Assembly (NCBI RefSeq): GCF_004341385.1
Contig: NZ_SLXE01000034.1
Coordinates: forward strand, 1-22,672
Length of the DNA stretch: 22,672 nucleotides
Source: Uruburuella suis
GTDB taxonomy: Bacteria; Pseudomonadota; Gammaproteobacteria; Burkholderiales; Neisseriaceae
Direction of reading: 5' to 3'
Below are positions 1 through 6,282 of the stretch, one piece after another (within the stretch, counting starts at the first letter, position 1; every line of letters starts with the position of its first letter). The position numbers were made by a program, and so were the translations under genes. The notes below the pieces were generated by a model. It searched no databases, was not told the origin of the DNA, and saw only the letters and a list, made by a program, of their open reading frames with translations.

Positions 1-119
1 ATAAGTATGTTTTGTTTGGCGACAAAAATTTTAACTTATCTGCCTTTCTTTTATCTGATTATTTTTATGACAAGTAATTGTCAGGATGCCCTAGCCCACC
101 AAACCACAACCTCAGCCGG

Positions 120-1517
120 CTATCCCAACACCTTTACCGCCTTCTTGCCCTGCTTAAACTTGGCTTTCAACACCGCCGGCAGCGCATCATCAAAATACCA
201 ACGCCCATCGGGCAGCTCGAGCGCACCGCCGGCGCAGCGCAAAGCCACCGATTGTCCCGATAATTCATCGCGCTCCGTAATCTCCACTTCATGCGCCCCG
301 CCCCAATCGGCCACCGGCAGCCAAGCCGCCTGTTCGCCGATGCGTTTATTTTGCGCCTGCACGCCTGCTTCGCCCTGGCATTGGCCGCTGCATTGGCCGG
401 CCGCCAGCAGCGGGCAAGGTTGGCCTTTGGCATAAGTGCCGGGCAGCAAATCCAACGAAGCCGGGCACAACAAGTGCGCGTGCGCCCATTCCACCAGCGC
501 CTGCCGCGCCTTTTTCTTATGCAGAAACAAACCATTGGGACGACAAACATGGCTGCCGTTGCTCAGCGGCACAATCCGCGCCTGCAAACGCGCCCGCTCA
601 TCCGGCGCAAACTGAACCGTTAAATAAGTGCGCCCGCTTTCAGACGGCCTCAAATGATATTCGGCCAACAGCTGCGCTTTCAGCCACAACGCATGCAAAG
701 GCCCCAGCGCCGGCACAAATCGCACCGATGCCGCTTGTTGGGTATAAACAGGCGGCTGCTTGGCATGCAGCGCCGTGGCCGTTTCATAAAACGTTTTCTC
801 ATGCGCCGCCAGCGCCAACACCTGCCCGCGCGCATCGAGCCACACCAACACGCCATGCGCATCGGGCAAAGCATAAATCTGCGCGGCCAGCGCGGCCGGC
901 AAACGGGCGGGCAGCATTTTCGGATTCATCAATGCCCGAGAATGCTCATCCCACGCCTGCGCGCCGGCTTGGGCAATGCTTTTTTCCAAAAAATCGGCCA
1001 ACACCAACACATCGGCCATGGCGCGATGGCGGCTTTCCACAGCAAGATCGAAACGCTCGATAATACTATCGAGATTATGTTTGTGAAATTCGGGATAAAG
1101 CCGGCGCGACAATTGCACCGTGCACAAAGCCGGCGCAGCAAAACAAACGCCGGCGCGCCGGAATTCGTGGCGCAAAAAGGTATAGTCGAAGCGGCTGTTA
1201 TGCGCCACCACCAGCGTGCCGCGCAAAAGCGGCAGCAGCATCGGCGCCAGCTCGGTAAAAACCGGCGCCGAGGCCACCATTTCATCATCAATGCCGGTGA
1301 GGCGGGTGATAAACGGCGAAATCGGCTGCTCGGGGTTTACCAGCCATTGGTGTTGCGTGATTTTCCCGCCTTCAAAACGCAACAGCGCCACCTCGGTAAC
1401 GCGGTCTTCATACATATTGCCGCCGGTGGTTTCCAAATCCACCACCGCCACCGGCATGCCCAAACGGGCAAAACATGCCGCCAATTGCGGCCAACGCGAG
1501 GCTTGCGCCATATTCAT
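120..1517 (-). CDS. DEDDh 3'-5' exonuclease fused to a UvrC/Cho-like region
   Basis: Protein of about 465 residues from the ATG at 1517; 1511 is an alternative, and an ATG at 1550 would add an unlikely tail. The N-terminal half is a DnaQ-like exonuclease with all five DEDDh residues visible: D27 and E29 (VDLETTG), D111 (HNSRFD), H164 and D169 (HRAMAD). From about residue 214 it resembles the UvrC/Cho N-terminus, but the GIY-YIG core is degenerate: LPDAHGVLVWLD replaces the usual LPxxPGVYxF, and LALAAHEK replaces LYVGKA. Four cysteines, C351, C368, C376 and C380, keep the C-x7-C-x3-C spacing of the UvrC iron-sulfur site. Exonuclease-UvrC/Cho fusions annotated as DNA polymerase III epsilon-like are known; a role in DNA repair is inferred. 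It points away from the tRNA unit. A DUS lies in frame at 639-650. Confidence 0.85.
   Translation of the reverse strand: MNMAQASRWPQLAACFARLGMPVAVVDLETTGGNMYEDRVTEVALLRFEGGKITQHQWLVNPEQPISPFITRLTGIDDEMVASAPVFTELAPMLLPLLRGTLVVAHNSRFDYTFLRHEFRRAGVCFAAPALCTVQLSRRLYPEFHKHNLDSIIERFDLAVESRHRAMADVLVLADFLEKSIAQAGAQAWDEHSRALMNPKMLPARLPAALAAQIYALPDAHGVLVWLDARGQVLALAAHEKTFYETATALHAKQPPVYTQQAASVRFVPALGPLHALWLKAQLLAEYHLRPSESGRTYLTVQFAPDERARLQARIVPLSNGSHVCRPNGLFLHKKKARQALVEWAHAHLLCPASLDLLPGTYAKGQPCPLLAAGQCSGQCQGEAGVQAQNKRIGEQAAWLPVADWGGAHEVEITERDELSGQSVALRCAGGALELPDGRWYFDDALPAVLKAKFKQGKKAVKVLG
639..650 (-). repeat. DNA uptake sequence inside the exonuclease gene
   Basis: Exact AGGCCGTCTGAA on the minus strand. 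It is read in frame as Arg-Pro-Ser-Glu within the exonuclease. DUS copies are the recognition motif for natural transformation in Neisseriaceae. Confidence 0.9.
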
Positions 1518-1594
1518 TCCAATAATTCGATTCAAACAGCAAAGCCGCATTCTACACTTTTCTGCATTTTTCTACATTTTTTGTAGAAAGGCGC

Positions 1595-1623
1595 TTGACA
1601 GCTTTGCACCTACTCCCTATAAT
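1595..1623 (+). promoter_or_regulatory. Sigma-70 promoter of the tRNA unit
   Basis: A perfect -35 TTGACA at 1595-1600 and a perfect -10 TATAAT at 1618-1623 are separated by 17 bp. The predicted start near 1630 leaves only a few bases before the mature tRNA-Arg 5' end at 1637, so RNase P would remove a very short leader. Confidence 0.92.
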
Positions 1624-1636
1624 TCATATCTTTCTC

Positions 1637-1713
1637 GCACCCGTAGCTCAGTTGGATAGAGTATCTGGCTACGAACCAGAGGGTCGGGCGTTCGAATCGC
1701 TCCGGGTGCGCCA
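1637..1713 (+). tRNA. tRNA-Arg (anticodon ACG)
   Basis: A 77-nt cloverleaf with CCA encoded. The acceptor stem GCACCCG pairs with CGGGTGC, with discriminator G. The anticodon stem TCTGG/CCAGA encloses loop CTACGAA, giving anticodon ACG, which is expected to be deaminated to ICG and read CGU, CGC and CGA. The T arm is GGGCG-TTCGAAT-CGCTC with one G-U pair. It is the first gene of a two-tRNA unit, 14 nt before tRNA-Glu. Confidence 0.96.
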
Positions 1714-1727
1714 GAAACCATTTATAT

Positions 1728-1802
1728 GCGCCCATCGTCTAGCGGTTAGGACATCGCCCTTTCACGGCGGTAACCGGGGTTCGATTCCCCGTGGGCGTGC
1801 CA
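1728..1802 (+). tRNA. tRNA-Glu (anticodon TTC)
   Basis: A 75-nt cloverleaf with CCA encoded. The anticodon loop CTTTCAC gives anticodon TTC, and the T arm is CGGGG-TTCGATT-CCCCG. The acceptor stem GCGCCCA pairs with TGGGCGT, so the first pair is a G-U wobble instead of G-C. It shares the promoter at 1595-1623 and ends just before the terminator at 1809-1840. Confidence 0.95.
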
Positions 1803-1808
1803 ATACGC

Positions 1809-1840
1809 AAAAAAGCACAGTTTAAAAGCTGTGCTTTTTT
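1809..1840 (+). terminator. Intrinsic terminator of the tRNA unit
   Basis: AAAAAAGCACAG at 1809-1820 and CTGTGCTTTTTT at 1829-1840 form a perfect 12-bp stem with an 8-nt loop and a T run. It lies 6 bp after tRNA-Glu. It is not built from DUS copies, unlike most terminators here. Confidence 0.9.
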
Positions 1841-2058
1841 GTTTGCCTTGAAAAAAATCAAGCCCGATTATTTATCGATTACAAAAACATCCCAGCCGCC
1901 TTTGCCTAAATTTACCCGCACACTGCATCAGCTTCAGTGCCCAAGAAACACATAAAAATCAAATCGCTGGCCTACATTCTTTCTCATTCGGAATACACCG
2001 CGCATGCCCGCCGGCACAATGCAGCAAGACATGGAACTTTTTCTCTGCTAACGTAGCC

Positions 2059-2082
2059 GAATGTGTGTGATACACAACATTC
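2059..2082 (+). promoter_or_regulatory. Palindrome in the leader of the small lipoprotein gene
   Basis: GAATGTGTGT (2059-2068) can pair with ACACAACATTC (2072-2082) with a single bulged base and a tiny loop. It sits just upstream of the GGAG at 2093-2096. It could be an operator or an mRNA hairpin; the sequence does not say which. Confidence 0.4.
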
Positions 2083-2106
2083 TCGCAACAACGGAGTTTT
2101 ACCCAA

Positions 2107-2646
2107 ATGAAAGCAAATTTGAAATTGATCGTTCCTGCGCTGGCTCTGAGCGCGCTTTTAACCGGCTGTGGCAGCATGGGCGGCAGCAAAGCGAAAGCCG
2201 CTCCGGCAGCCTCTGCCGCCACACCTGCGGCACAAGCACCGGCCGCACAGCAAGATCCGGCCACGGTACAAGTGGATTCTATCGACGGCCGAAAAGAAGT
2301 GGCCTATAAATGCGGCGACAAAGGCCAAAACCCGCTCACCGTGATGTATGGCTTCAAAGGCGGCGATGTGGTGGTGGCGCAAGTCAAATATCAAGACAAG
2401 CTCTCACCCGGCCTTTTCCGCGTGATTGGCGACAACGAGCAAAACAGCTTCACCGCCCAAGGCATCACCTGGACCTCGGCCAAAGCCACCCCGGCCACCG
2501 TGGATAAAGTAGACGGCGGCACACTCACCCAGCAAGCCGTGGAAGTGGTTAACGGCCAACAAATGCCGGTATCGCAAATCGTTACCCAGGCTTGCAAGCT
2601 GGACAAAACCGCCACCGCCCGCTTGGCCAACGCTGCCAAAAAATAA
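2107..2646 (+). CDS. Small outer-membrane lipoprotein, possibly MliC/ACP-like
   Basis: A 179-residue protein with a lipoprotein signal: basic MKANLK, a hydrophobic stretch, then lipobox LLTG before C21. An Ala/Pro/Gln-rich low-complexity linker (about residues 28-55) follows. The C-terminal domain begins at KEVAYKCGD, continues with TVMYGFKGG, and ends near QACKLD. A cysteine in the first strand, a YGF strand and a late cysteine recall the lysozyme-inhibitor (MliC) fold of the neisserial adhesin complex protein ACP, so lysozyme inhibition is possible but unproven. Start supported by GGAG at 2093-2096, about 10 nt upstream. Monocistronic, ending in the convergent terminator at 2671-2706. The lipoprotein assignment is firm; the family is a guess from pattern. 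Confidence 0.8.
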   Translation: MKANLKLIVPALALSALLTGCGSMGGSKAKAAPAASAATPAAQAPAAQQDPATVQVDSIDGRKEVAYKCGDKGQNPLTVMYGFKGGDVVVAQVKYQDKLSPGLFRVIGDNEQNSFTAQGITWTSAKATPATVDKVDGGTLTQQAVEVVNGQQMPVSQIVTQACKLDKTATARLANAAKK

Positions 2647-2670
2647 GCCCTGCCGAATGCATCATCCGAT

Positions 2671-2706
2671 AAAAGGCCGTCTGAAAAATCTTTCAGACGG
2701 CCTTTT
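2671..2706. terminator. Bidirectional DUS-pair terminator
   Basis: Two inverted DUS copies form a perfect 16-bp stem (2671-2686 and 2691-2706) with a 4-nt loop. A runs on one side and T runs on the other allow termination in both directions. It lies between the lipoprotein gene (+) and the ABC ATPase gene (-). Confidence 0.92.
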
Positions 2707-2734
2707 CGGTTTTGTGCGAATCTATTAATTATAA

Positions 2735-3460
2735 TTAATGCATCACCTGCTGCAAAAATTGCCGCGCCCGTTCGGTTTGCGGCTTGATAAAAAACGCTTC
2801 CGGATCGGCATCTTCCACCACGCAGCCGTGGTCGACGAAAATCACCCGGTCGGCCACTTCGCGCGCAAAGCCCATTTCGTGGGTAACGCACATCATGGTC
2901 ATGCCGCTGAGCGCCAAATCTTTCATCACTTTGAGCACTTCGCCCACCATTTCCGGGTCGAGCGCCGAAGTGGGCTCGTCAAACAGCATCACGCGCGGCT
3001 CCATCGCCAAGCCGCGGGCAATCGCCACACGCTGCTGCTGGCCGCCGGAAAGCTGGCCGGGCATGGCATCTTTTTTATGCGCCAAGCCCACGCGATCGAG
3101 CAATTCCATGGCTTTTTTTTCGGCGGCTGTGCGGCTGAGCTTTTTCACCTTCATCGGCGAGAGCACGATATTTTCCAACACGTTCAGATGCGGATAAAGA
3201 TTGAAGCTTTGAAACACAAAGCCCACTTCTGCGCGCACTTTGTTTAAATCGGTTTTCGGGTCGGCCACATTCATGCCGTCCACCCAGATTTCGCCGCCCT
3301 GAATCTGCTCGAGCTGGTTTACCGTGCGGATGAGCGTGGATTTACCACTGCCGGAAGGCCCGCACACCACCACTACTTCGCCCTGCTTCACTTCCAGATT
3401 CACATCGTTGAGCACATGCAGGTCTTTGAAAAATTTGTTTACATTTTTGAATTTAATCAT
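2735..3460 (-). CDS. Polar amino-acid ABC transporter ATP-binding protein (GlnQ-like)
   Basis: A 241-residue ATPase of the polar amino-acid uptake family, with Walker A GPSGSGKST at 34-42, Q-loop Q84, signature LSGGQ at 137-141, Walker B D161-E162 and H-loop H194. Length and the FVFQSFNLYPH segment fit GlnQ/GltL/HisP-type ATPases, which energise import of glutamine, glutamate, histidine or cystine. The ATG at 3460 was chosen because the frame upstream only offers a TTG beside the rsmA stop. It lies 17 nt downstream of rsmA, so co-transcription is likely. No permease or amino-acid binding protein adjoins it, so the substrate cannot be named and the partners must be encoded elsewhere. Confidence 0.92.
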   Translation of the reverse strand: MIKFKNVNKFFKDLHVLNDVNLEVKQGEVVVVCGPSGSGKSTLIRTVNQLEQIQGGEIWVDGMNVADPKTDLNKVRAEVGFVFQSFNLYPHLNVLENIVLSPMKVKKLSRTAAEKKAMELLDRVGLAHKKDAMPGQLSGGQQQRVAIARGLAMEPRVMLFDEPTSALDPEMVGEVLKVMKDLALSGMTMMCVTHEMGFAREVADRVIFVDHGCVVEDADPEAFFIKPQTERARQFLQQVMH

Positions 3461-3477
3461 TTTATGCTTTCGGTGTT

Positions 3478-4257
3478 TCAAGCGGCCTTGTCGGCCAGAT
3501 AATTGCTCAGCGTCACATATAATTCGGGCGCAATATGCTCGGCTCTATCCTGCGGATTGATGCCTACGGCGGCCAAATCTTCATCGGTGGCGATGTCTTT
3601 CAGATTATTGCGGATGGTTTTGCGCCGCTGGTGAAAAGCGGCTTTCACAAGCTTGCCGAAATGCTCGAAATCTTGCGCCACGCCGATGCGGCCGGCATCG
3701 GGAATCATGCGCACCACGGCAGAATCCACTTTCGGCGCGGGATCGAACGATTCGGGCGGCACTTCAAGCAGCAGCTCCATGTCGAAAAAATATTGCAGCA
3801 TCACGCTCAGGCGGCCGTAATCGTTGCTTTTGGGTGCAGCCACCATGCGTTCCACCACTTCTTTTTGCAGCATAAAATGCATATCGGCCACTTCATCGGC
3901 CACTTCGCTCAAGCGGAACAGCAGCGGCGTGGAAATATTATACGGCAGATTGCCGACAATTTTCTTTTTGCCGGCCACGCTGCCAAAATCAAACTGCAAC
4001 ACATCGCCTTCGTGTATCACCAATTTATCGGCAAAGGGCAGTGTTTTCAGGCGCTTGATGATGTCACGGTCGATTTCGATCACATAAAGCTTATCGAGCT
4101 TGCGCGCCAAAGGCTCGGTAATCGCCGCCAAACCGGGGCCGATTTCAATCACCACATCACCGGGCGCGGGGCGCACGGCGCTCACAATATCATTGATGAT
4201 GCGCGTGTCCTGCAAAAAATTCTGCCCGAAACGCTTGCGGGCTTTATGCTCTTTCAT
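3478..4257 (-). CDS. rsmA: 16S rRNA (adenine1518-N6/adenine1519-N6)-dimethyltransferase
   Basis: A 259-residue KsgA/RsmA methyltransferase, which dimethylates two adjacent adenines in the 3'-terminal helix of 16S rRNA during late 30S assembly, using S-adenosylmethionine. Visible motifs are the N-terminal RKRFGQNFLQD (8-17), the SAM-binding EIGPG (38-42), acidic E61 in EID, GDV at 84-86 and catalytic NLPY at 103-106. The start MKEHKARKRFGQ at 4257 matches the family; a TTG three codons upstream is possible but unlikely. It is followed at 17 nt by the ABC ATPase gene. Full length with no oddities. Confidence 0.97.
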   Translation of the reverse strand: MKEHKARKRFGQNFLQDTRIINDIVSAVRPAPGDVVIEIGPGLAAITEPLARKLDKLYVIEIDRDIIKRLKTLPFADKLVIHEGDVLQFDFGSVAGKKKIVGNLPYNISTPLLFRLSEVADEVADMHFMLQKEVVERMVAAPKSNDYGRLSVMLQYFFDMELLLEVPPESFDPAPKVDSAVVRMIPDAGRIGVAQDFEHFGKLVKAAFHQRRKTIRNNLKDIATDEDLAAVGINPQDRAEHIAPELYVTLSNYLADKAA

Positions 4258-4321
4258 GTTTGCCAAATCTCAGATTTTAAGCGCGTATTGTAGCCGATTT
4301 TGTTTCAGACAGCATGATAAA

Positions 4322-4333
4322 AGGCCGTCTGAA
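4322..4333 (+). repeat. DNA uptake sequence after the YqaA gene
   Basis: Exact AGGCCGTCTGAA. A partial inverted copy (TTTCAGAC at 4303-4310) lies upstream, giving an 8-bp imperfect stem that is too weak to call a terminator. Confidence 0.85.
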
Positions 4334-4348
4334 AATGATTCGTCCCCT

Positions 4349-4759
4349 TCACAGCCAGGCTTTCAAACCGGCCAGCAGCAGACCATAGCGCAAAAACTTG
4401 CCCGCCAGCAGCATCAGGCAGCTTGCCCAGGCATTCAAGCGCAGCCAGCCGGCGGCAATCGGCAGGCCGTCGCCCACCAGCGGCAGCCAGGCCAGCAGCA
4501 GCGACCACACACCCCAGCGGCGCAGCCAGCGCAGCACTTTTTCAGACGGCTGCTTTTTCGGCGGAATCAGCCGCCCCATGCCATAGGAAACCATGCTGCC
4601 CAAGCCGTTGCACACACCCGCCAGCAGCCACGCGCCCGCCCACGCATGCGGATATTGCTGCACAAACACGGCAAACGCCGCTTCTGAAGTGCCGGGCAGA
4701 ATGGTGGCCGAGGTAAATGCCGAAGCGGCCAGCGCCAGATAAGGCCAAAATAATTCCAC
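4349..4759 (-). CDS. YqaA-family (DedA-related) inner-membrane protein
   Basis: A 136-residue hydrophobic protein of the YqaA/SNARE-associated family. The conserved parts are FWPYLALAASAFTSATILPGTSE near the N-terminus, then GxGSMVSYGMGR and a C-terminal PLVGDGLPIAAGW segment, with about four membrane segments. The start is taken as GTG at 4759, which gives the normal family N-terminus and has a GAG-containing ribosome site about 7 nt upstream. A longer reading to ATG 4873 would translate a repeat element and is rejected. The family includes proteins tied to lipid transport and envelope integrity, but no reaction is established for this branch. A 10/12 DUS match lies at 4541-4552. Confidence 0.85.
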   Translation of the reverse strand: MELFWPYLALAASAFTSATILPGTSEAAFAVFVQQYPHAWAGAWLLAGVCNGLGSMVSYGMGRLIPPKKQPSEKVLRWLRRWGVWSLLLAWLPLVGDGLPIAAGWLRLNAWASCLMLLAGKFLRYGLLLAGLKAWL

Positions 4760-5083
4760 GTTGTGCTCTTTTTCTATCAGGTCGTCTGATACCAATTCAA
4801 AAAAGTAAGCTATAGATTCGGCAAGGCGAGACAACGAAGTTAGGTTATTTTTTTGGATTGGTATGAAAACCAATTAAACCGTTCGTTTCCATAATCAGCG
4901 CTGCATCATGATTTAATATTGCGTTTGGCGCAAAAATTTTGATTAAACGCTATTTCAGAGTAAAAATCTAATATTTTGATGCGGATTCCGGCATCAGTAA
5001 AAAATTTCACCACCCGCACAAACCGCTCTTTTTTCATTATGATTCCCCTTTCATCAATGCACACAAAAAAACAGGAGAAACCC
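4760..5083. other. Intergenic region between divergent yqaA-type and trpX-type genes
   Basis: 324 bp without a supported gene. It holds the 76-bp repeat (4789-4864), then an AT-rich stretch that should carry promoter signals for the downstream lipoprotein gene. No consensus promoter stands out; a TAATAT near 4970 lacks a convincing -35. GCGTTT at 4921-4926 and AAACGC about 20 bp later form a weak inverted repeat. Confidence 0.6.
4789..4864. repeat. 76-bp MITE-like element with terminal inverted repeats
   Basis: The left end ATACCAATTCAAAAAAGTAA (from 4789) mirrors the right end, which on the minus strand reads ATACCAATCCAAAAAAATAA (from 4864). About 24 bp match at each end with few differences, around an interior containing GGCAAGGCGAGACAACGAAG. 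It has no coding capacity of its own and lies just upstream of the YqaA start. Related end sequences recur at 17141-17160, 17355-17380 and about 22534-22556. Confidence 0.75.
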
Positions 5084-6082
5084 ATGCGCCTCACCTTATC
5101 CACACTCGCCGCCGCCGCTTTGCTGAGCGCCTGCTCGCCGTCGGCGCAGCAAAACACGGCCGACACCGCGCCCGCAGCCGTGAAAACGGTGGCCATCACC
5201 CAAATCGTCGAACATCCGGCGCTGGATGCTTCGCGCAAAGGCATCGAAGCGGGGCTGGCCGAAGCGGGCTTTAAAGCGGGTGAAAATCTGAGCATTGATT
5301 ATCAAAACGCACAAGGCAGCACCGCCACCGCCGGCCAGATTGCCAAAAAATTCGCCGCCGACAAGCCCGATGCGATTGTGGTGATTTCCACGCCCAGCGC
5401 CCAATCGGTGGTGGCCGCCACCAAGAGCGTGCCGGTGGTGTTTAATGCCATTATCGACCCCGTAGCCGCCAAGCTCGTGCCCAGCATGGATGCGCCCTCG
5501 GGCACCAATGTTACCGGCATGTCGGACTATATCCCGTTTGAGCCGCAATTTGAATTGATGCAGAAATTGATGCCGGATTTGAAGCGCATCGGCTATGTTT
5601 ACAGCCCCGGCGAAATCAATTCCACCACCACGCTTGAGCGCATGAAAGCTTTTCTGGCGCCGAAAAACATCGAAGTGGTGGCCGTGGCCGCGCCGCGCAC
5701 CACCGATGTGGGCGCGGCCGTGCGCAGCCTCAAAGGCAAAGTGGATCTGCTCTACACTTCGTTTGACAACGGTGTGGTGTCGGCCTATGAAGCCGTTTAC
5801 AAGGCGGGCACCGAAATCAAGCTGCCCTTGGTGGCGGCCGACACCGGCACAGTGAAGCGCGGCGCCATCGCGGCTTACGGCCCCGATTTTTACGATTTGG
5901 GCGTGCAAACCGGCCACATGGTGGCGCGCATTCTCAAAGGCGAGCAGCCGGGCAGCATCACGCCCGAGCACCCGAAAGAAGGCAGTTTGATGGTGAACCC
6001 CGCTGCCGCTGCGGCGCTGGGCTTCACCATTCCCGAAGCGGTGTTGAAAGAAGCCAACGAAGTAGTGGGTGAAAAACCTTAA
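5084..6082 (+). CDS. ABC transporter substrate-binding lipoprotein, TrpX/ABC_sub_bind family
   Basis: A 332-residue periplasmic binding protein anchored as a lipoprotein (lipobox LLSA before C17). The mature part has the ABC_sub_bind pattern: KTVAITQIVEHPALDASRKG at its start, then KPDAIVVISTPSAQSV, VPVVFNAIIDPVAAKLV, a GYVYSPGE hinge, and VAADTGTVKRGAIAAYGPDFYDLG. Members, including TrpX, bind aromatic or other amino acids and hand them to a two-gene permease/ATPase. The start at 5084 is fixed by AGGAGA at 5073-5078. No permease or ATPase gene is adjacent, so it is an orphan component here and the ligand is uncertain. Confidence 0.88.
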   Translation: MRLTLSTLAAAALLSACSPSAQQNTADTAPAAVKTVAITQIVEHPALDASRKGIEAGLAEAGFKAGENLSIDYQNAQGSTATAGQIAKKFAADKPDAIVVISTPSAQSVVAATKSVPVVFNAIIDPVAAKLVPSMDAPSGTNVTGMSDYIPFEPQFELMQKLMPDLKRIGYVYSPGEINSTTTLERMKAFLAPKNIEVVAVAAPRTTDVGAAVRSLKGKVDLLYTSFDNGVVSAYEAVYKAGTEIKLPLVAADTGTVKRGAIAAYGPDFYDLGVQTGHMVARILKGEQPGSITPEHPKEGSLMVNPAAAAALGFTIPEAVLKEANEVVGEKP

Positions 6083-6096
6083 GCAGGCAAAATCAA

Positions 6097-6133
6097 AACA
6101 GGCCGCCTGAAAAAGATTTTCAGACGGCCTGTT
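6097..6133 (+). terminator. Terminator after the TrpX-type gene
   Basis: 17-bp arms at 6097-6113 and 6117-6133 with one mismatch (GCCGCCTG against CAGACGGC) and a 3-nt loop. The right half is an exact DUS; the left has one changed base. Confidence 0.8.
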
Positions 6134-6174
6134 GTTTAACATCTGCCTGCATTTCATTGTATGACGCACCATTA

Positions 6175-6189
6175 TTAAGCTCAGCTTAA
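6175..6189. promoter_or_regulatory. 15-bp palindrome upstream of the MBL-fold gene
   Basis: TTAAGCTCAGCTTAA is a perfect palindrome with 7-bp arms around one base. It lies about 95 bp upstream of the start of the metallo-beta-lactamase-fold gene and is a candidate operator. A TATGAT further down (about 6235) could serve as a -10. Confidence 0.4.
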
Positions 6190-6282
6190 ATTATACTTCA
6201 ATCAAACCGCCTACTCGGCCATATTTCATCGTGATATGATGCTTTCCACTAACAACACCATCATATATCAAAAGGAACCCAC

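Noticed and set aside
1..119. Possible gene or signal at the left window edge
   Set aside because: AT-rich sequence after the exonuclease stop with no hairpin, promoter or open frame that I can support.
7..435. 142-codon open frame on the plus strand at the window start
   Set aside because: It lies opposite the exonuclease gene and has the Pro/Ala/Ser-rich look of an antisense shadow.
1570..1588. Hairpin TTCTACA/TGTAGAA upstream of the tRNA promoter
   Set aside because: A 7-bp AT-rich stem located between divergent units; too weak for a terminator and not clearly an operator.
1595..1825. 76-codon open frame over the tRNA pair
   Set aside because: It is the known spurious translation of tRNA genes.
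4760..4873. N-terminal extension of the YqaA-type protein to an ATG at 4873
   Set aside because: The extra 38 codons translate the 76-bp repeat. The GTG at 4759 gives the family N-terminus and has a ribosome site.
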